This document shows positions 38,764 to 47,392 of a stretch of 64,000 nucleotides of DNA, piece by piece; position 1 is the stretch's first letter, and the number at the start of each line of letters is the position of its first letter. The translations under genes and the position numbers were made by a program. Location: contig OY763490.2 in the NCBI GenBank assembly GCA_963667505.2, forward strand, positions 744,001-808,000, read 5' to 3'. The notes beneath the pieces were generated by a model. That model was not told the origin of the DNA and did no database searches. It saw only the letters and a program-made list of their open reading frames with translations. This DNA comes from Aldehydirespirator sp963667505. GTDB taxonomy: Bacteria; Actinomycetota; Acidimicrobiia; Acidimicrobiales; Aldehydirespiratoraceae.

Positions 38764-39123
38764 TTGGTGCGGGCTCGTTGGAGGCTGATCGGCCGCGGCG
38801 TGCTGGAGCCGGACCGCTGGGCCCGCCGAGGCGACGCCGAGGCGGTGTTCCTCAATCAGCGGGGCGGCCGCCTGACCCGCCAGGGCCTGTGGCTGGTAGT
38901 GCGCCGCCACGGCGAGGCGGCCGGCATCGGGTCGCTGCTGACGCCCCATGTGCTGCGCCACTCCTGCGCCACCCACATGCTCGACGGCGGCGCCGACATC
39001 CGCTTCGCGCAGGAGATGCTGGTAGCCGGGATTGTTCCTTCCATCTCACCGGCCACCGCGCGAACGAGCTTCCGTAGGTTCAATTGGCCAGACTGCTGCC
39101 TTGAGCGACTAGGCAGGCCTTAG
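38764..39123 (+). pseudogene. Partial duplicate of xerD
   Basis: 38803-39020 repeats xerD 38210-38427 (offset 593) with only about three mismatches in 218 bp. The fragment carries the segment LEPDRWARRGDAEAVFLNQR through the HVLRHSC motif to QEML, then departs into unrelated sequence. It lacks the N-terminal domain, the first catalytic arginine and the tyrosine nucleophile, so it cannot be a recombinase. An open frame from GTG 38764 exists but its ends are unrelated to XerD. The high identity implies a recent event. Confidence 0.88.
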
Positions 39124-39132
39124 CGGGTAGCG

Positions 39133-42100
39133 GTGCTTGTGTCACAATACGGCGTGCCTGACGCCGATGCCCTGGTTGCTGCGGCGAGCCGGTTGCTGGA
39201 TCATCACCGGAGGTCTGTATCCACGGGGGAGGACATCAGGTCCACCGAGAGCGACATCCGTGCCGCTATACGCGATCTGTTCGCCGTGTCAGAGTTGGCG
39301 CGTCGTGAGGACATGACGTTGGAGTCGGACCGGACCGACCTCCGCACGGGCGAAGCGATCATTGAGGTCAAGCGCCGCATCGGCAAGGGCACCGATCCCG
39401 ACCCCAAGCATGTCGAGCAGCTCGACGGCTATCTCGACGATGCCAGATTGAAGGGCGACCCCGAGAGGCTCGGCATCCTCACCGACGGCAAGTATTGGGC
39501 GCTTCGTCCCAGTTCCGAGACCGGGACGGCCTTCAAGGCAGCCGTTGTGCGGACCTTCACTCTCCGCACGGAACACGATGTGGATGATTGGGAACTGTGG
39601 TTGCGCGACCGGATGGACGCTCACGCCGGCGCTCTCCGGGTGCCCACCCCGGAGTCGGTGGGGCATTCTTTCGGGACAGGGTTGGCCGCTCTCAATGATG
39701 TGGCTGAGCTGCGTCGCCTCTACGACGACCATGACTCTGATCCGACGGTCGGTGTCAAGCGCGCCCTTTGGGAGGATCTGCTCGGGTCTGCGCTCGGGGA
39801 GGTCGTATCGGGGACCAGCGACCGTGACGGGCTGTTCGTGCGCCACACGTACCTGGCGGCCGCGGCAGCGCTGGCGCTTCAAGCGTCGTTTGACATGGAC
39901 ATCGAGGACATCGCCGTGCATGGACCTTCCCGGCTGATCGACGGGTCCGCCTTCGCGGAGCATGTCGGTGTGAGGGGCGTGATCGAGTCCGACTTCTTTG
40001 GATGGCCCACCGAGACCGGCGGCGGCGAAGCCTGGATTCGTGGTCTTGCGCGGCGGCTGGCGCAGTATGACTGGAACCGAGCCGACTACGACATCGGCAG
40101 TGTGTTGTATCAGAGCGTCATAACCGCCGAGGAGCGCCAGCGTCTCGGCGAGTACTACACCCCGGACTGGCTCGCCGAGCGAGTGGTGGCGCAGACCGTC
40201 GGCGATCCGCTGAACCAGCGTGTCGTTGATCAGGCCTGCGGCTCGGGGACGTTCCTGCGCGAAGCGATCAAGGCGTATGTCGCCGCTGCCGGTGCTGCGA
40301 GCGTTCCGAGCTCTGAGGCGCTGACCAGGTTGCAGCACAGCGTCTTGGGCGTTGATGTTCACCCGGTGGCGGTCCACCTGGCGCGCGCCGCGTGGGTGTC
40401 CGCGGCCAGAGACCTCATCAAGAGCGTTGGCGGCGCGGTCGATGTCTACGTGCCGGTATATCTCGGTGACAGCCTCCAGCTGCGCTCAGACACACAGACG
40501 CTTCTGGGCCAGGAGAGCGTCACCGTCCACACGGACCCCGCAACAACTGGCGGGGTGCATCTCGTGTTGGAGTTCCCCAAGACGCTCGTCGACAGCGGCG
40601 ACGAGTTCGACTCGCTGCTGATGCAAGCCGCCACCGACATCGAGGATGGCCTTGATCCTGTTCACACGCTTCGAGCCGCTGGGATCGCCGCAGGAGCCGA
40701 CTTCGACATGCTGCTGTCCACGCTGCGAAGCCTCAAGAATCTCCACGACGAGGGCCGCAACCATATCTGGGCCTACTACACCCGCAACTTGGTGCGCCCC
40801 GTGTGGCTCAGCACCGCCGCGGGGCAGGTCGACCGCATCATCGGCAATCCGCCCTGGCTCACCTACAACAAGACCGTCTCATCGATCAGAGCAGCGTTGC
40901 AGGAACAGGCCAAGAAACTCTACGGACTGTGGCCCAAACCGCATTATGTGACCCACGCTGACCTCGCCGGGCTGTTCTACACCCGCTGCGTGGACCTCTA
41001 CTTGCGGCCTGGCGGCGAAGCGGCGATGGTGATGCCGCACTCGGCTCTTGCCGCCGGGCAGTACGAGAAGTGGCGCACCGGCAACTGGGGGCCGGTCTCG
41101 GCTGACCTCAGTCGAGACCCGTGGAATCTGGAGACCCTCGAACCCAACGACTTCTTCCCGGTCCCGTCATGTGTCGTATTCTCGGCTAAGTCAGCCGCTT
41201 GCGGCCTCTCATCAAGAGTCATCGAATGGCACGGCTCACCCGACACCCCCGCCACTATCACCCACAAAACGGTCCGCATGCCCGGTCGCGGCACCACCTC
41301 GCCGTACGGGCCCCGCGCCCACAACGGCGCGACGATCTTCCCTCGGCGGCTGTTCTTCGTCACCACCGCAGCATCGAGGACCTCGCTCACAGGCAGTTCC
41401 AGCGACGTGCATCCGCTCTCATCCAACCAGGACAAGGAACCGTGGAAGTCCCTCGACGTGACACATCTGCGCGGCACCATTCCCGACGACTACATCCACG
41501 ACATCCACCGCGGCGACACGCTCGCCCCGTTCGTGACCCTCGACCCGCAAGAGGCGATCCTGCCGTTCCCCAGAGCCGCGACCGCCCCGCCCACTGCCGA
41601 CCCCGCCACTGGCGACGTGTCCCTTGCGCCGCTGCCATCCGTTCTGCGCCGCCGTTGGAGGAACATTGCCACAGCCTGGGAAGCCAACCGCACACCCAGC
41701 AGCACTCTGAGCCTCCTCGCGCAACTCGATTACAGAAACAAGCTGAGCAAACAGATACCGCCCGCCCCGGTGCGGCTCATCTACCCCCAATCCGGGCGCC
41801 CGACAGCAGCCGTGCTCCAACACTCCGACGCGCTGATCGACTACAAGCTGTTCTGGATCGCGTGCCGCAGCATCGACGAAGCCCACTACCTCGCCGCGAT
41901 CATCAACAGCGACACCCTGCGCGACGCCGTAGCGCCGCTCATGTCCAAAGGCCAGTTCGGGGCACGCGACCTGGAAAAGCACCTGTGGAAACTCGACATC
42001 CGCGAGTACGACCCAGCCGACCGCACCCACGCAAGCCTCGCACAACTCGGCAGCACAGCCGCTGACGAGGCATCCGCGGCCCTCACGGAACTGCAAACCC

Positions 42101-42222
42101 AGCACGCCAAGAAGGGACACCCGCTAACCTGGAGAGTCGCCCGCCGAGAACTACGTGCCCGCCTCGCCGCATCCGCGACCGGGCAGAAGATCGAAGCCCT
42201 CGTCACCCAACTAAATTTCTGA
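39133..42222 (+). CDS. Type IIG-like restriction-modification enzyme (single-chain nuclease and adenine methyltransferase)
   Basis: A 1,029-residue protein combining both activities. The N-terminal PD-(D/E)xK-like nuclease shows D69 and E78-x-K80 (TDLRTGEAIIEVKRR) after SESDIRAAIRDLF. A helical linker follows. The methyltransferase has EEYYTPDWLAE-like GEYYTPDWLAERVV before motif I VVDQACGSGTFLREAI at about residue 364, and motif IV IGNPPWLTYNK at about 572. The rest, with LAAIINSDTLRDAVAPL and GQFGARDLEKHLWKL, is the specificity half typical of type IIG/IIL enzymes. No separate endonuclease or specificity gene is adjacent. GTG 39133 chosen; GTG 39139 is possible. It is the largest gene of the accessory block after the xerD fragment. 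Confidence 0.85.
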   Translation: MLVSQYGVPDADALVAAASRLLDHHRRSVSTGEDIRSTESDIRAAIRDLFAVSELARREDMTLESDRTDLRTGEAIIEVKRRIGKGTDPDPKHVEQLDGYLDDARLKGDPERLGILTDGKYWALRPSSETGTAFKAAVVRTFTLRTEHDVDDWELWLRDRMDAHAGALRVPTPESVGHSFGTGLAALNDVAELRRLYDDHDSDPTVGVKRALWEDLLGSALGEVVSGTSDRDGLFVRHTYLAAAAALALQASFDMDIEDIAVHGPSRLIDGSAFAEHVGVRGVIESDFFGWPTETGGGEAWIRGLARRLAQYDWNRADYDIGSVLYQSVITAEERQRLGEYYTPDWLAERVVAQTVGDPLNQRVVDQACGSGTFLREAIKAYVAAAGAASVPSSEALTRLQHSVLGVDVHPVAVHLARAAWVSAARDLIKSVGGAVDVYVPVYLGDSLQLRSDTQTLLGQESVTVHTDPATTGGVHLVLEFPKTLVDSGDEFDSLLMQAATDIEDGLDPVHTLRAAGIAAGADFDMLLSTLRSLKNLHDEGRNHIWAYYTRNLVRPVWLSTAAGQVDRIIGNPPWLTYNKTVSSIRAALQEQAKKLYGLWPKPHYVTHADLAGLFYTRCVDLYLRPGGEAAMVMPHSALAAGQYEKWRTGNWGPVSADLSRDPWNLETLEPNDFFPVPSCVVFSAKSAACGLSSRVIEWHGSPDTPATITHKTVRMPGRGTTSPYGPRAHNGATIFPRRLFFVTTAASRTSLTGSSSDVHPLSSNQDKEPWKSLDVTHLRGTIPDDYIHDIHRGDTLAPFVTLDPQEAILPFPRAATAPPTADPATGDVSLAPLPSVLRRRWRNIATAWEANRTPSSTLSLLAQLDYRNKLSKQIPPAPVRLIYPQSGRPTAAVLQHSDALIDYKLFWIACRSIDEAHYLAAIINSDTLRDAVAPLMSKGQFGARDLEKHLWKLDIREYDPADRTHASLAQLGSTAADEASAALTELQTQHAKKGHPLTWRVARRELRARLAASATGQKIEALVTQLNF

Positions 42223-42309
42223 GCCCACGCTTTACTCGTTCTCCGCGACTTAGGTCGAGAGAATAAGCCCCAAGGGAGTCCTGCATTTCGTCCAGATTCT
42301 CTATGGGGT

Positions 42310-42852
42310 TCATCCAAGCATGCGCTGGTAATCGGCACAGGCGTCTTGCAGTGAAGTCGGGGAGGGGGAACGCAACTCTTGGCGCTGGCACATTCTCGCG
42401 AGAGTCTTGGCGAAGGGGTCGCAGTCTCTCTCGTGCGACAGGCGAGGATAGTCAGGCAGAGTCTCATCTACGGTCTCGCCTCCGAGATAGGCGAACCAGG
42501 TCTCGATGTTCCATGTCGGCACGCATACGAGCACATGGTCGGAATGCTGTGGCGGATCCTTCTGCTGGCGGACACAAGCCTCATCAAGGGACCTTTTTCG
42601 GCCGTTCACTCCTTGATTGTCACCATCCACCACAACAATCAGGTAAGCCCTCTCTCCGCCCTTCGATCGCACGGCTTGTAGTTCAACGGGAAACCGCTCG
42701 TGAACGTACTGCTCGGCTGATCCTCTTCCCGACGGCGACCTAGCGATCCTCAGCGAGCGGGTGTTCCATCCCATTTCGCGCAGGAAGCGCCGCACGAAGG
42801 ACTCGTGCTGTCGATCCTCGCACAGGACGACGATGCGAACGCTGCGACTCAT
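42310..42852 (-). CDS. TOPRIM-like protein of an ATPase/nuclease pair (DUF4276/RloB-like)
   Basis: A 180-residue protein whose start codon directly abuts the stop of the upstream ATPase gene, so the two are cotranslated. TOPRIM-type acidic positions are visible: E12 in VLCEDRQHESFVRRFL and D76-x-D78 in IVVVDGDNQG. The later VPTWNIETWF resembles the conserved tryptophan-glutamate motif of DUF4276/RloB proteins. TOPRIM nucleases paired with AAA ATPases (OLD-like, PARIS and others) act in phage defence. Function here is inference; the fold call rests on motif pattern only. Confidence 0.65.
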   Translation of the reverse strand: MSRSVRIVVLCEDRQHESFVRRFLREMGWNTRSLRIARSPSGRGSAEQYVHERFPVELQAVRSKGGERAYLIVVVDGDNQGVNGRKRSLDEACVRQQKDPPQHSDHVLVCVPTWNIETWFAYLGGETVDETLPDYPRLSHERDCDPFAKTLARMCQRQELRSPSPTSLQDACADYQRMLG

Positions 42853-43983
42853 CTATTCCCAGCCGCGTGCCACTATTTCAGACAGACTGATGCCATAGTC
42901 TGAAGCCGACGCTGACAGTCGATCAGCAGTCGAGCCTGCCTTTGTGCTGCGGTGAAGGACAATGCTACAGTCCGCACCCATGTAGTCGATCAACTCTGGA
43001 TGATGGGAGCAGACGACAGCTTGCGTCACAGCATCGCCGCAGGCATCCATTAGCGCTATCAGCCAGGGTTGAAGTTCAGGTAGAGCGAGGTAGTTGTCGG
43101 GCTCGTCCAAGAACAGCACGCCGCCGCGCTCATGGTTCAGGTGGAGGAGCGCGTACAGGACAACGAGGGCACGGTGACCGTCGGACAGTTCGTCGAGGCG
43201 CAACTTGTACAGCGTGCCGCGACGATGGTCTTCAGCCTCGTCATCGGCTACGAAGTCAAACATCAGCGCTCGGCTGTCGAGGCCCGACTGACGAAGGTGG
43301 ACGTTGCTGAACCCGTCCATCACGGGCTTCAACGCCTCGACATGGGAGACCGTCGATGCCGGGTTCTCTTGTAGGGCATGACGGTACCAGTCCACGAAGT
43401 TGCTGGCGTGACGGTCGAGCAGCACCTCCTCGCGGGTCGACTCGGCCCGCATCAGCGCCGGCCGAATCGTGCATACAACCGTGGCCCGGATGGCGTCCAT
43501 GAACGATGTGAGGCGCGAGTTGATCTGCTGAGGCACGACTCGAGCAAGCGCCGACTCCGTCCAGTCGGTCCTGTAGGTGGGGCCCAGCGAGCCGTCGTCC
43601 CGATAGAGCTGCACCTCGCCGAGCTTGCAGTTGAACAACAGGGTTGAGTCGCCGTGAAGCTGCTCGCGGGCGATGCGCGACTGCTTGCGGCCCTCCTTGT
43701 GCTCGATCTCGAGCCGGTAGTCGAAGGTCTCCCCGTCGACGACGGCCCGAACCTCGAGCACCTGATGGTTCTGAGTCTGCCAGCGCGTCAGGGTGGACGG
43801 ATGGAACGCGACGGGATCGGTGACCTTGACGTTGCCCGCGAGCAGTTCGCGAAGTCCGAACATCACGTCGAGCACGGCGGTCTTGCCGGCGCCGTTGGAA
43901 CCGAGGAGGAGTACCGCTTCTTGGAGCTTCAACTCGAAGTCGACGAGGCACTTGTAGTTGTGGACGTAGATCCGCTCGAGCAC
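42853..43983 (-). CDS. AAA (OLD/RecF-like) ATPase, partner of the TOPRIM-like protein
   Basis: A 376-residue ABC-type ATPase of the AAA_15/AAA_21 group. It opens with IYVHNYKCLVDFELKL, Walker A GSNGAGKT at 28-35, signature-like LDELSDGHRALVVLYALL, Walker B GGVLFLDEPDNYL and switch VVCSHHPELIDYM. The middle is helical without transmembrane segments. GTG start at 43983 in a short gap from trpS; the TOPRIM-like gene follows with no spacing. Together with the type IIG enzyme converging on it, this suggests a two-gene defence system inserted between xerD and trpS. It lacks the C-terminal TOPRIM domain of true OLD proteins, which the second gene supplies. Confidence 0.78.
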   Translation of the reverse strand: MLERIYVHNYKCLVDFELKLQEAVLLLGSNGAGKTAVLDVMFGLRELLAGNVKVTDPVAFHPSTLTRWQTQNHQVLEVRAVVDGETFDYRLEIEHKEGRKQSRIAREQLHGDSTLLFNCKLGEVQLYRDDGSLGPTYRTDWTESALARVVPQQINSRLTSFMDAIRATVVCTIRPALMRAESTREEVLLDRHASNFVDWYRHALQENPASTVSHVEALKPVMDGFSNVHLRQSGLDSRALMFDFVADDEAEDHRRGTLYKLRLDELSDGHRALVVLYALLHLNHERGGVLFLDEPDNYLALPELQPWLIALMDACGDAVTQAVVCSHHPELIDYMGADCSIVLHRSTKAGSTADRLSASASDYGISLSEIVARGWE

Positions 43984-44008
43984 CCCTCAAGTGTACTGCC
44001 GCACCCGA

Positions 44009-44989
44009 TCAGGGGGCTAGGAGGCCGATGTTGGTGCGGGCTCTCTCTAGGGTTACCGCGGCTATGGCTCGCGCTTTGTCGGCGCCCATCCGCAGCAGGC
44101 GGGCCGTCTCGGCGGGGTCGGCTTCGAGTTCGGCGAAGCGGGTCTGGATGGGGCGGAGCAGCTCGACCACCGCTTCGGCGGTGTCGGCCTTGAGGGGGCC
44201 GTACATCGAGTAGCCCTCGGCGGCCTCCTCGGGGGTGCGCCCGGTGGCCGCGCCCAGGATCGACAGCAGGTTGGACACGCCGGGCTTGGCGTCCACGTCG
44301 TAGCGGACCTCGGCGTCGCTGTCGGTGACCGCGGACTTGATCTTGCGGGCTACGTCAGCAGGGTCGTCGAGCAGGTCCACCGTTCCCCGGGGCGAGTCCA
44401 GCGACTTCGACATCTTGTTGGTGGGGTGCTGCAGGTCCATGACCCGAGCCCCAGCCGTCGGCACCACCGCGGCCGGCAGCTTGAACGTCTCGCCGTAGCG
44501 GGAGTTGAACCGCTCGGCGATGTCGCGGGTGAGCTCGATGTGCTGGCGCTGGTCGGCGCCCACCGGCACCTCGTCGGCGTCGTAGAGCAGGATGTCGGCC
44601 GCCTGCAGCGCCGGGTAGGTGAACAGCCCTGCCGAGATGAACTCCTGCTGGCCCGACTTGTCCTTGAACTGCGTCATCCGGCTCAGCTCCCCGAACGACA
44701 CCGTGCACTCCAGCAGCCAGGCGCACTCGGTGTGCTCGCGCACGTGGCTCTGCACGAAGATCGTGCACACCTCCGGGTCGAGGCCGGCGGCCATCAGCAT
44801 CTGCGACATCCGCAGCGTCGCCCGCCCCAGCTCGCCCGGTGCCTGGGGAACGGTCACCGCGTGGAGGTCCACGACGGGATAGAAGGCGTCGGCGGTGTGC
44901 TGGATCCTCGCCCAGTTGCGGATCGCCCCCAGGTAGTTGCCCAGGTGCAGGTCGCCGCTGGGCTGGATGCCGGACAGGACCCTGGTCAT
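44009..44989 (-). CDS. trpS: Tryptophan--tRNA ligase
   Basis: Class I aminoacyl-tRNA synthetase charging tRNA-Trp. The HIGH-like motif is PSGDLHLGNYLGA at the N-terminus and the KMSKS loop is NKMSKSLDSP. GADQRQHIELTRDIAERFN is the conserved tryptophanyl segment between them. 326 residues is normal. It is divergent from scpA with only 22 nt between the two start codons, so the promoters overlap. A TACGCT -10-like hexamer lies 8 nt before its ATG. Confidence 0.96.
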   Translation of the reverse strand: MTRVLSGIQPSGDLHLGNYLGAIRNWARIQHTADAFYPVVDLHAVTVPQAPGELGRATLRMSQMLMAAGLDPEVCTIFVQSHVREHTECAWLLECTVSFGELSRMTQFKDKSGQQEFISAGLFTYPALQAADILLYDADEVPVGADQRQHIELTRDIAERFNSRYGETFKLPAAVVPTAGARVMDLQHPTNKMSKSLDSPRGTVDLLDDPADVARKIKSAVTDSDAEVRYDVDAKPGVSNLLSILGAATGRTPEEAAEGYSMYGPLKADTAEAVVELLRPIQTRFAELEADPAETARLLRMGADKARAIAAVTLERARTNIGLLAP

Positions 44990-44997
44990 GGCCCGCC

Positions 44998-45003
44998 AGC
45001 GTA
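44998..45003 (-). promoter_or_regulatory. -10 hexamer of a probable leaderless promoter for trpS
   Basis: TACGCT on the minus strand ends 8 nt before the trpS ATG. It lies within the 22-nt gap shared with the divergent scpA, so the two promoters must overlap. Confidence 0.38.
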
Positions 45004-45011
45004 GGCAGGTA

Positions 45012-45812
45012 ATGTCACGTCCGGTGGCCTACCAGGTGAGCACTCCGGCATTCAGCGGGCCGTTCGAGCTGCTGCTGCGGCTCATCCTGCGCGAGCAGGT
45101 CGAGATCTACGACGTTCCCATCGCCCGCATCACCGAGGCGTTCCTGGCCGAGATCGACCGGGCGTCGGCGTGCGACCTTGAGGACGCCACCGAGTTCCTG
45201 CTCATCGCGGCCACGCTCGTCGACATGAAGGCCAAGCGGATGATGCCCGCATCCGAAGCCGTCGACCTCGACGACGAGCTCGAGGCCTTCTCCGAGCGCG
45301 ACCTCCTGCTGGCCCGGCTGCTCGAGTGCGGCACGTTCCGCGACGCGGCCCAGGCGATGCGCGGGCTGCTCGAGGCCGCGGCCCGCAGCCGCCCGCGCCG
45401 GTCGGGCGCCACCGAGGAGCGGTGGCTGATGCTGGTGCCGTCGCTGCTGGAAGGGGTGTCGCCCTCCGACGTCCGCGACGCCTACCTGCGGGCCGCAGCC
45501 CCGGCGCCGGCGCCCAGGGTGAACGTGACCCACATCACACCCATCTCGCTGACCGTGGGCGACGCGGTGGCCGATCTGATCGAGCGGCTGGCGGCGGACG
45601 GGCGGGCCACCTTCAGGAGCCTGACCTCCGGGATCAGCGACCAGATGGCGCTGGTCGTGCACTTCCTCGCAGTGCTCGAGCTGGTCAAGCAGGGGCTGGC
45701 CGACGTCGAGCAGGCCACCACGTTCGGAGAGATCGTCGTCTCGTGGGCCGGCGGCGACCACATGGCGGCCCGCGAGGCTGCGATGGCCGGCGCCGAGGCC
45801 TACGACGGCTGA
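45012..45812 (+). CDS. scpA: Segregation and condensation protein ScpA
   Basis: Kleisin subunit that bridges SMC heads with ScpB for chromosome compaction and segregation. The N-terminal SMC-binding part is FSGPFELLLRLILREQVEIYDVPI-type sequence (YQVSTPAFSGPFELLL), followed by ATEFLLIAATLVDMKAKRMM. The C-terminal winged helix ends around ALVVHFLAVLELVKQGLADV. ATG 45012 gives MSRPVAYQV, a natural start. 266 residues. scpB begins 7 nt downstream. Confidence 0.94.
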   Translation: MSRPVAYQVSTPAFSGPFELLLRLILREQVEIYDVPIARITEAFLAEIDRASACDLEDATEFLLIAATLVDMKAKRMMPASEAVDLDDELEAFSERDLLLARLLECGTFRDAAQAMRGLLEAAARSRPRRSGATEERWLMLVPSLLEGVSPSDVRDAYLRAAAPAPAPRVNVTHITPISLTVGDAVADLIERLAADGRATFRSLTSGISDQMALVVHFLAVLELVKQGLADVEQATTFGEIVVSWAGGDHMAAREAAMAGAEAYDG

Positions 45813-45819
45813 TCAGCCC

Positions 45820-46611
45820 GTGACGAGCAGCGCCGCCGATCTTCCGACCCCGCCCGACCCGGCGATCGCGGCCGCGTTGGAAGCGGTGCTCCTCATGGCC
45901 GAGGAGCCGCTGCCGCCCGACGTCCTGGCGGCCGTCGTGGGAGCGCCGGCCGACCAGGTGCGCGCCGTGTGCGAGGCGCTCGCCGCCGGGTACCGCTCGG
46001 AGGGCCGAGGCTTCGTGCTGGCCCGGGTGGCGGGCGGCTACCGCTACCAGACCGCACCCGAGCAGGACCTCTACGTGGAGCGCTTCGTGCGCGAGGGCCA
46101 CGGCCGCCGGCTCTCGCCGGCCGCGCTCGAGACGCTGGCCGTGGTGGCCTACAAGCAGCCGGTGTCGCGCCACCAGATCGCCGAGATCCGGGGCGTCAAC
46201 GTCGACGGGGTGATGCGCACGCTGGGCCGCCGCGGCTACATCGCCGAGGTCGCACGGGCGCCCGGGCCGGGCCAGGCGGTGCTGTACGGGACGACGCCCC
46301 AGTTCCTCGAGCACCTGGGGCTCGACTCGCTCGACGAGCTCCCCCCGCTGGGCGAGTTCGTCCCCCACCCGGCCGCGGTGGAGGCCATGGAGCGCAGGTT
46401 GCGGCTGGTCCCCGACCCCGAGCCGGCCGGCCCCGACGGCCCCGACCCGGCCGGTCACGACCCCGACGGCCCCGACCCGGCCGGTCACGACCCCGACGGC
46501 CCCGACGGCCCCGACCCGGCCGGTCACGACCCCGACGGCCCCGACGGCCCCGACCCGGCCGGTCACGACCCCGACGGTCCGGCGCCGGCCGGCCCCGACG
46601 CAGACGACTAG
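45820..46611 (+). CDS. scpB: Segregation and condensation protein ScpB
   Basis: Binds the middle of ScpA as a dimer. Two winged-helix domains are visible: EAVLLMAEEPLPPDVLAAVV to ARVAGGYRYQTAPE, then RLSPAALETLAVVAYKQPVS, HQIAEIRGVNVDGVMRTL and QAVLYGTTPQFLEHLGL. These are the family's standard landmarks. The C-terminal ~60 residues are an Asp/Pro/Gly repeat tail (GPDPAGHDPD units) not needed for the fold. GTG 45820; the stop overlaps rluB by one base (TAGTG). Confidence 0.94.
   Translation: MTSSAADLPTPPDPAIAAALEAVLLMAEEPLPPDVLAAVVGAPADQVRAVCEALAAGYRSEGRGFVLARVAGGYRYQTAPEQDLYVERFVREGHGRRLSPAALETLAVVAYKQPVSRHQIAEIRGVNVDGVMRTLGRRGYIAEVARAPGPGQAVLYGTTPQFLEHLGLDSLDELPPLGEFVPHPAAVEAMERRLRLVPDPEPAGPDGPDPAGHDPDGPDPAGHDPDGPDGPDPAGHDPDGPDGPDPAGHDPDGPAPAGPDADD
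46430..46590 (+). repeat. 30/39-bp in-frame tandem repeat in the 3' end of scpB
   Basis: The block CCCGACCCGGCCGGTCACGA begins at 46441, 46471, 46510 and 46549 (spacing 30, 39, 39), giving GPDPAGHDPD repeats. All spacings are multiples of three. Confidence 0.85.
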
Positions 46612-47342
46612 TGACGTCGGCGCAGGGTGAGCGCCTTCAGAAGGTCCTGGCCCGGCGGGGGATCGGCAGCCGGCGGGCCTGCGAGGAGCTGATCGCCGAC
46701 GGACGGGTGCGGGTCGACGGCGCCGTCGCCCGGCTCGGTGCCCGCGTCGACCCGGCTCTAGCCACCGTCGAGGTGGACGGGGTGGTGGTGGGGGTGCGCC
46801 CCGACCTCGTCCACTACCTGCTGAACAAGCCTGTGGGCGTCATCAGCACGGCCAGCGACCCGCAGGGCCGACCGACAGTGGTGGGCCTCGTGCCCGCCGA
46901 GCCGCGCGTCTTCCCTGTCGGCCGACTCGACCGCGACACCGAGGGCCTGATCCTGCTCACCAACGACGGCGCTCTGGCCAACCGGCTGGTCCACCCGTCG
47001 TACGGGGTCGAGAAGGAGTATCTCGCCCACGTCTGGGGCGCCCCGAGGCCCGCCGCGCTCGGCGCGCTGCGCCGGGGGGTGGACCTCGACGACGGCCCGA
47101 CGGCGCCCGCGAGGGTGTCGACGGTGGCGCCGGACGTGCTGCGCATCACCGTGCACGAGGGCCGCAACCGCCAGGTCCGCAGGATGTGCGAGGCGGTCGG
47201 CCATCCCGTGCGGCGGCTGGTGCGCACCCGGATCGGCCCTCTCGCCGACCGGACGCTGCCGCCGGGACGCTGGCGGACGCTCACCGAGAGCGAGACGCTG
47301 AGGCTCGAGCAGGCAGCCGCTGTCGCCAGGCAGCTGCCGTAG
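46611..47342 (+). CDS. rluB: Ribosomal large-subunit pseudouridine synthase, RluB/RsuA family
   Basis: Isomerises uridine in rRNA. N-terminal S4 domain (ERLQKVLARRGIGSRRACEE, GRVRVDG), then the catalytic Asp in GRLDRDTEGLILLTNDG, the RsuA-family substrate loop, and C-terminal HEGRNRQVRRMCEAVGHPV. KPVGVISTASDPQGRPTV is characteristic of the RluB group. 243 residues from GTG 46611, which overlaps the scpB stop. The scpA-scpB-rluB order is conserved across actinobacteria and firmicutes. Confidence 0.94.
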   Translation: MTSAQGERLQKVLARRGIGSRRACEELIADGRVRVDGAVARLGARVDPALATVEVDGVVVGVRPDLVHYLLNKPVGVISTASDPQGRPTVVGLVPAEPRVFPVGRLDRDTEGLILLTNDGALANRLVHPSYGVEKEYLAHVWGAPRPAALGALRRGVDLDDGPTAPARVSTVAPDVLRITVHEGRNRQVRRMCEAVGHPVRRLVRTRIGPLADRTLPPGRWRTLTESETLRLEQAAAVARQLP

Positions 47343-47378
47343 CCGGGCCGTCGCACCGAAGGCCGAGCCGAGCCCCGG

Positions 47379-47384
47379 TAGCAT
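47379..47384 (+). promoter_or_regulatory. -10 hexamer of a probable leaderless promoter for tyrA
   Basis: TAGCAT ends 8 nt before the tyrA ATG (47393) with no Shine-Dalgarno between. This would separate tyrA-aroA-cmk-plsC from the scp-rluB unit. Confidence 0.4.
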
Positions 47385-47392
47385 CGCCGTCC

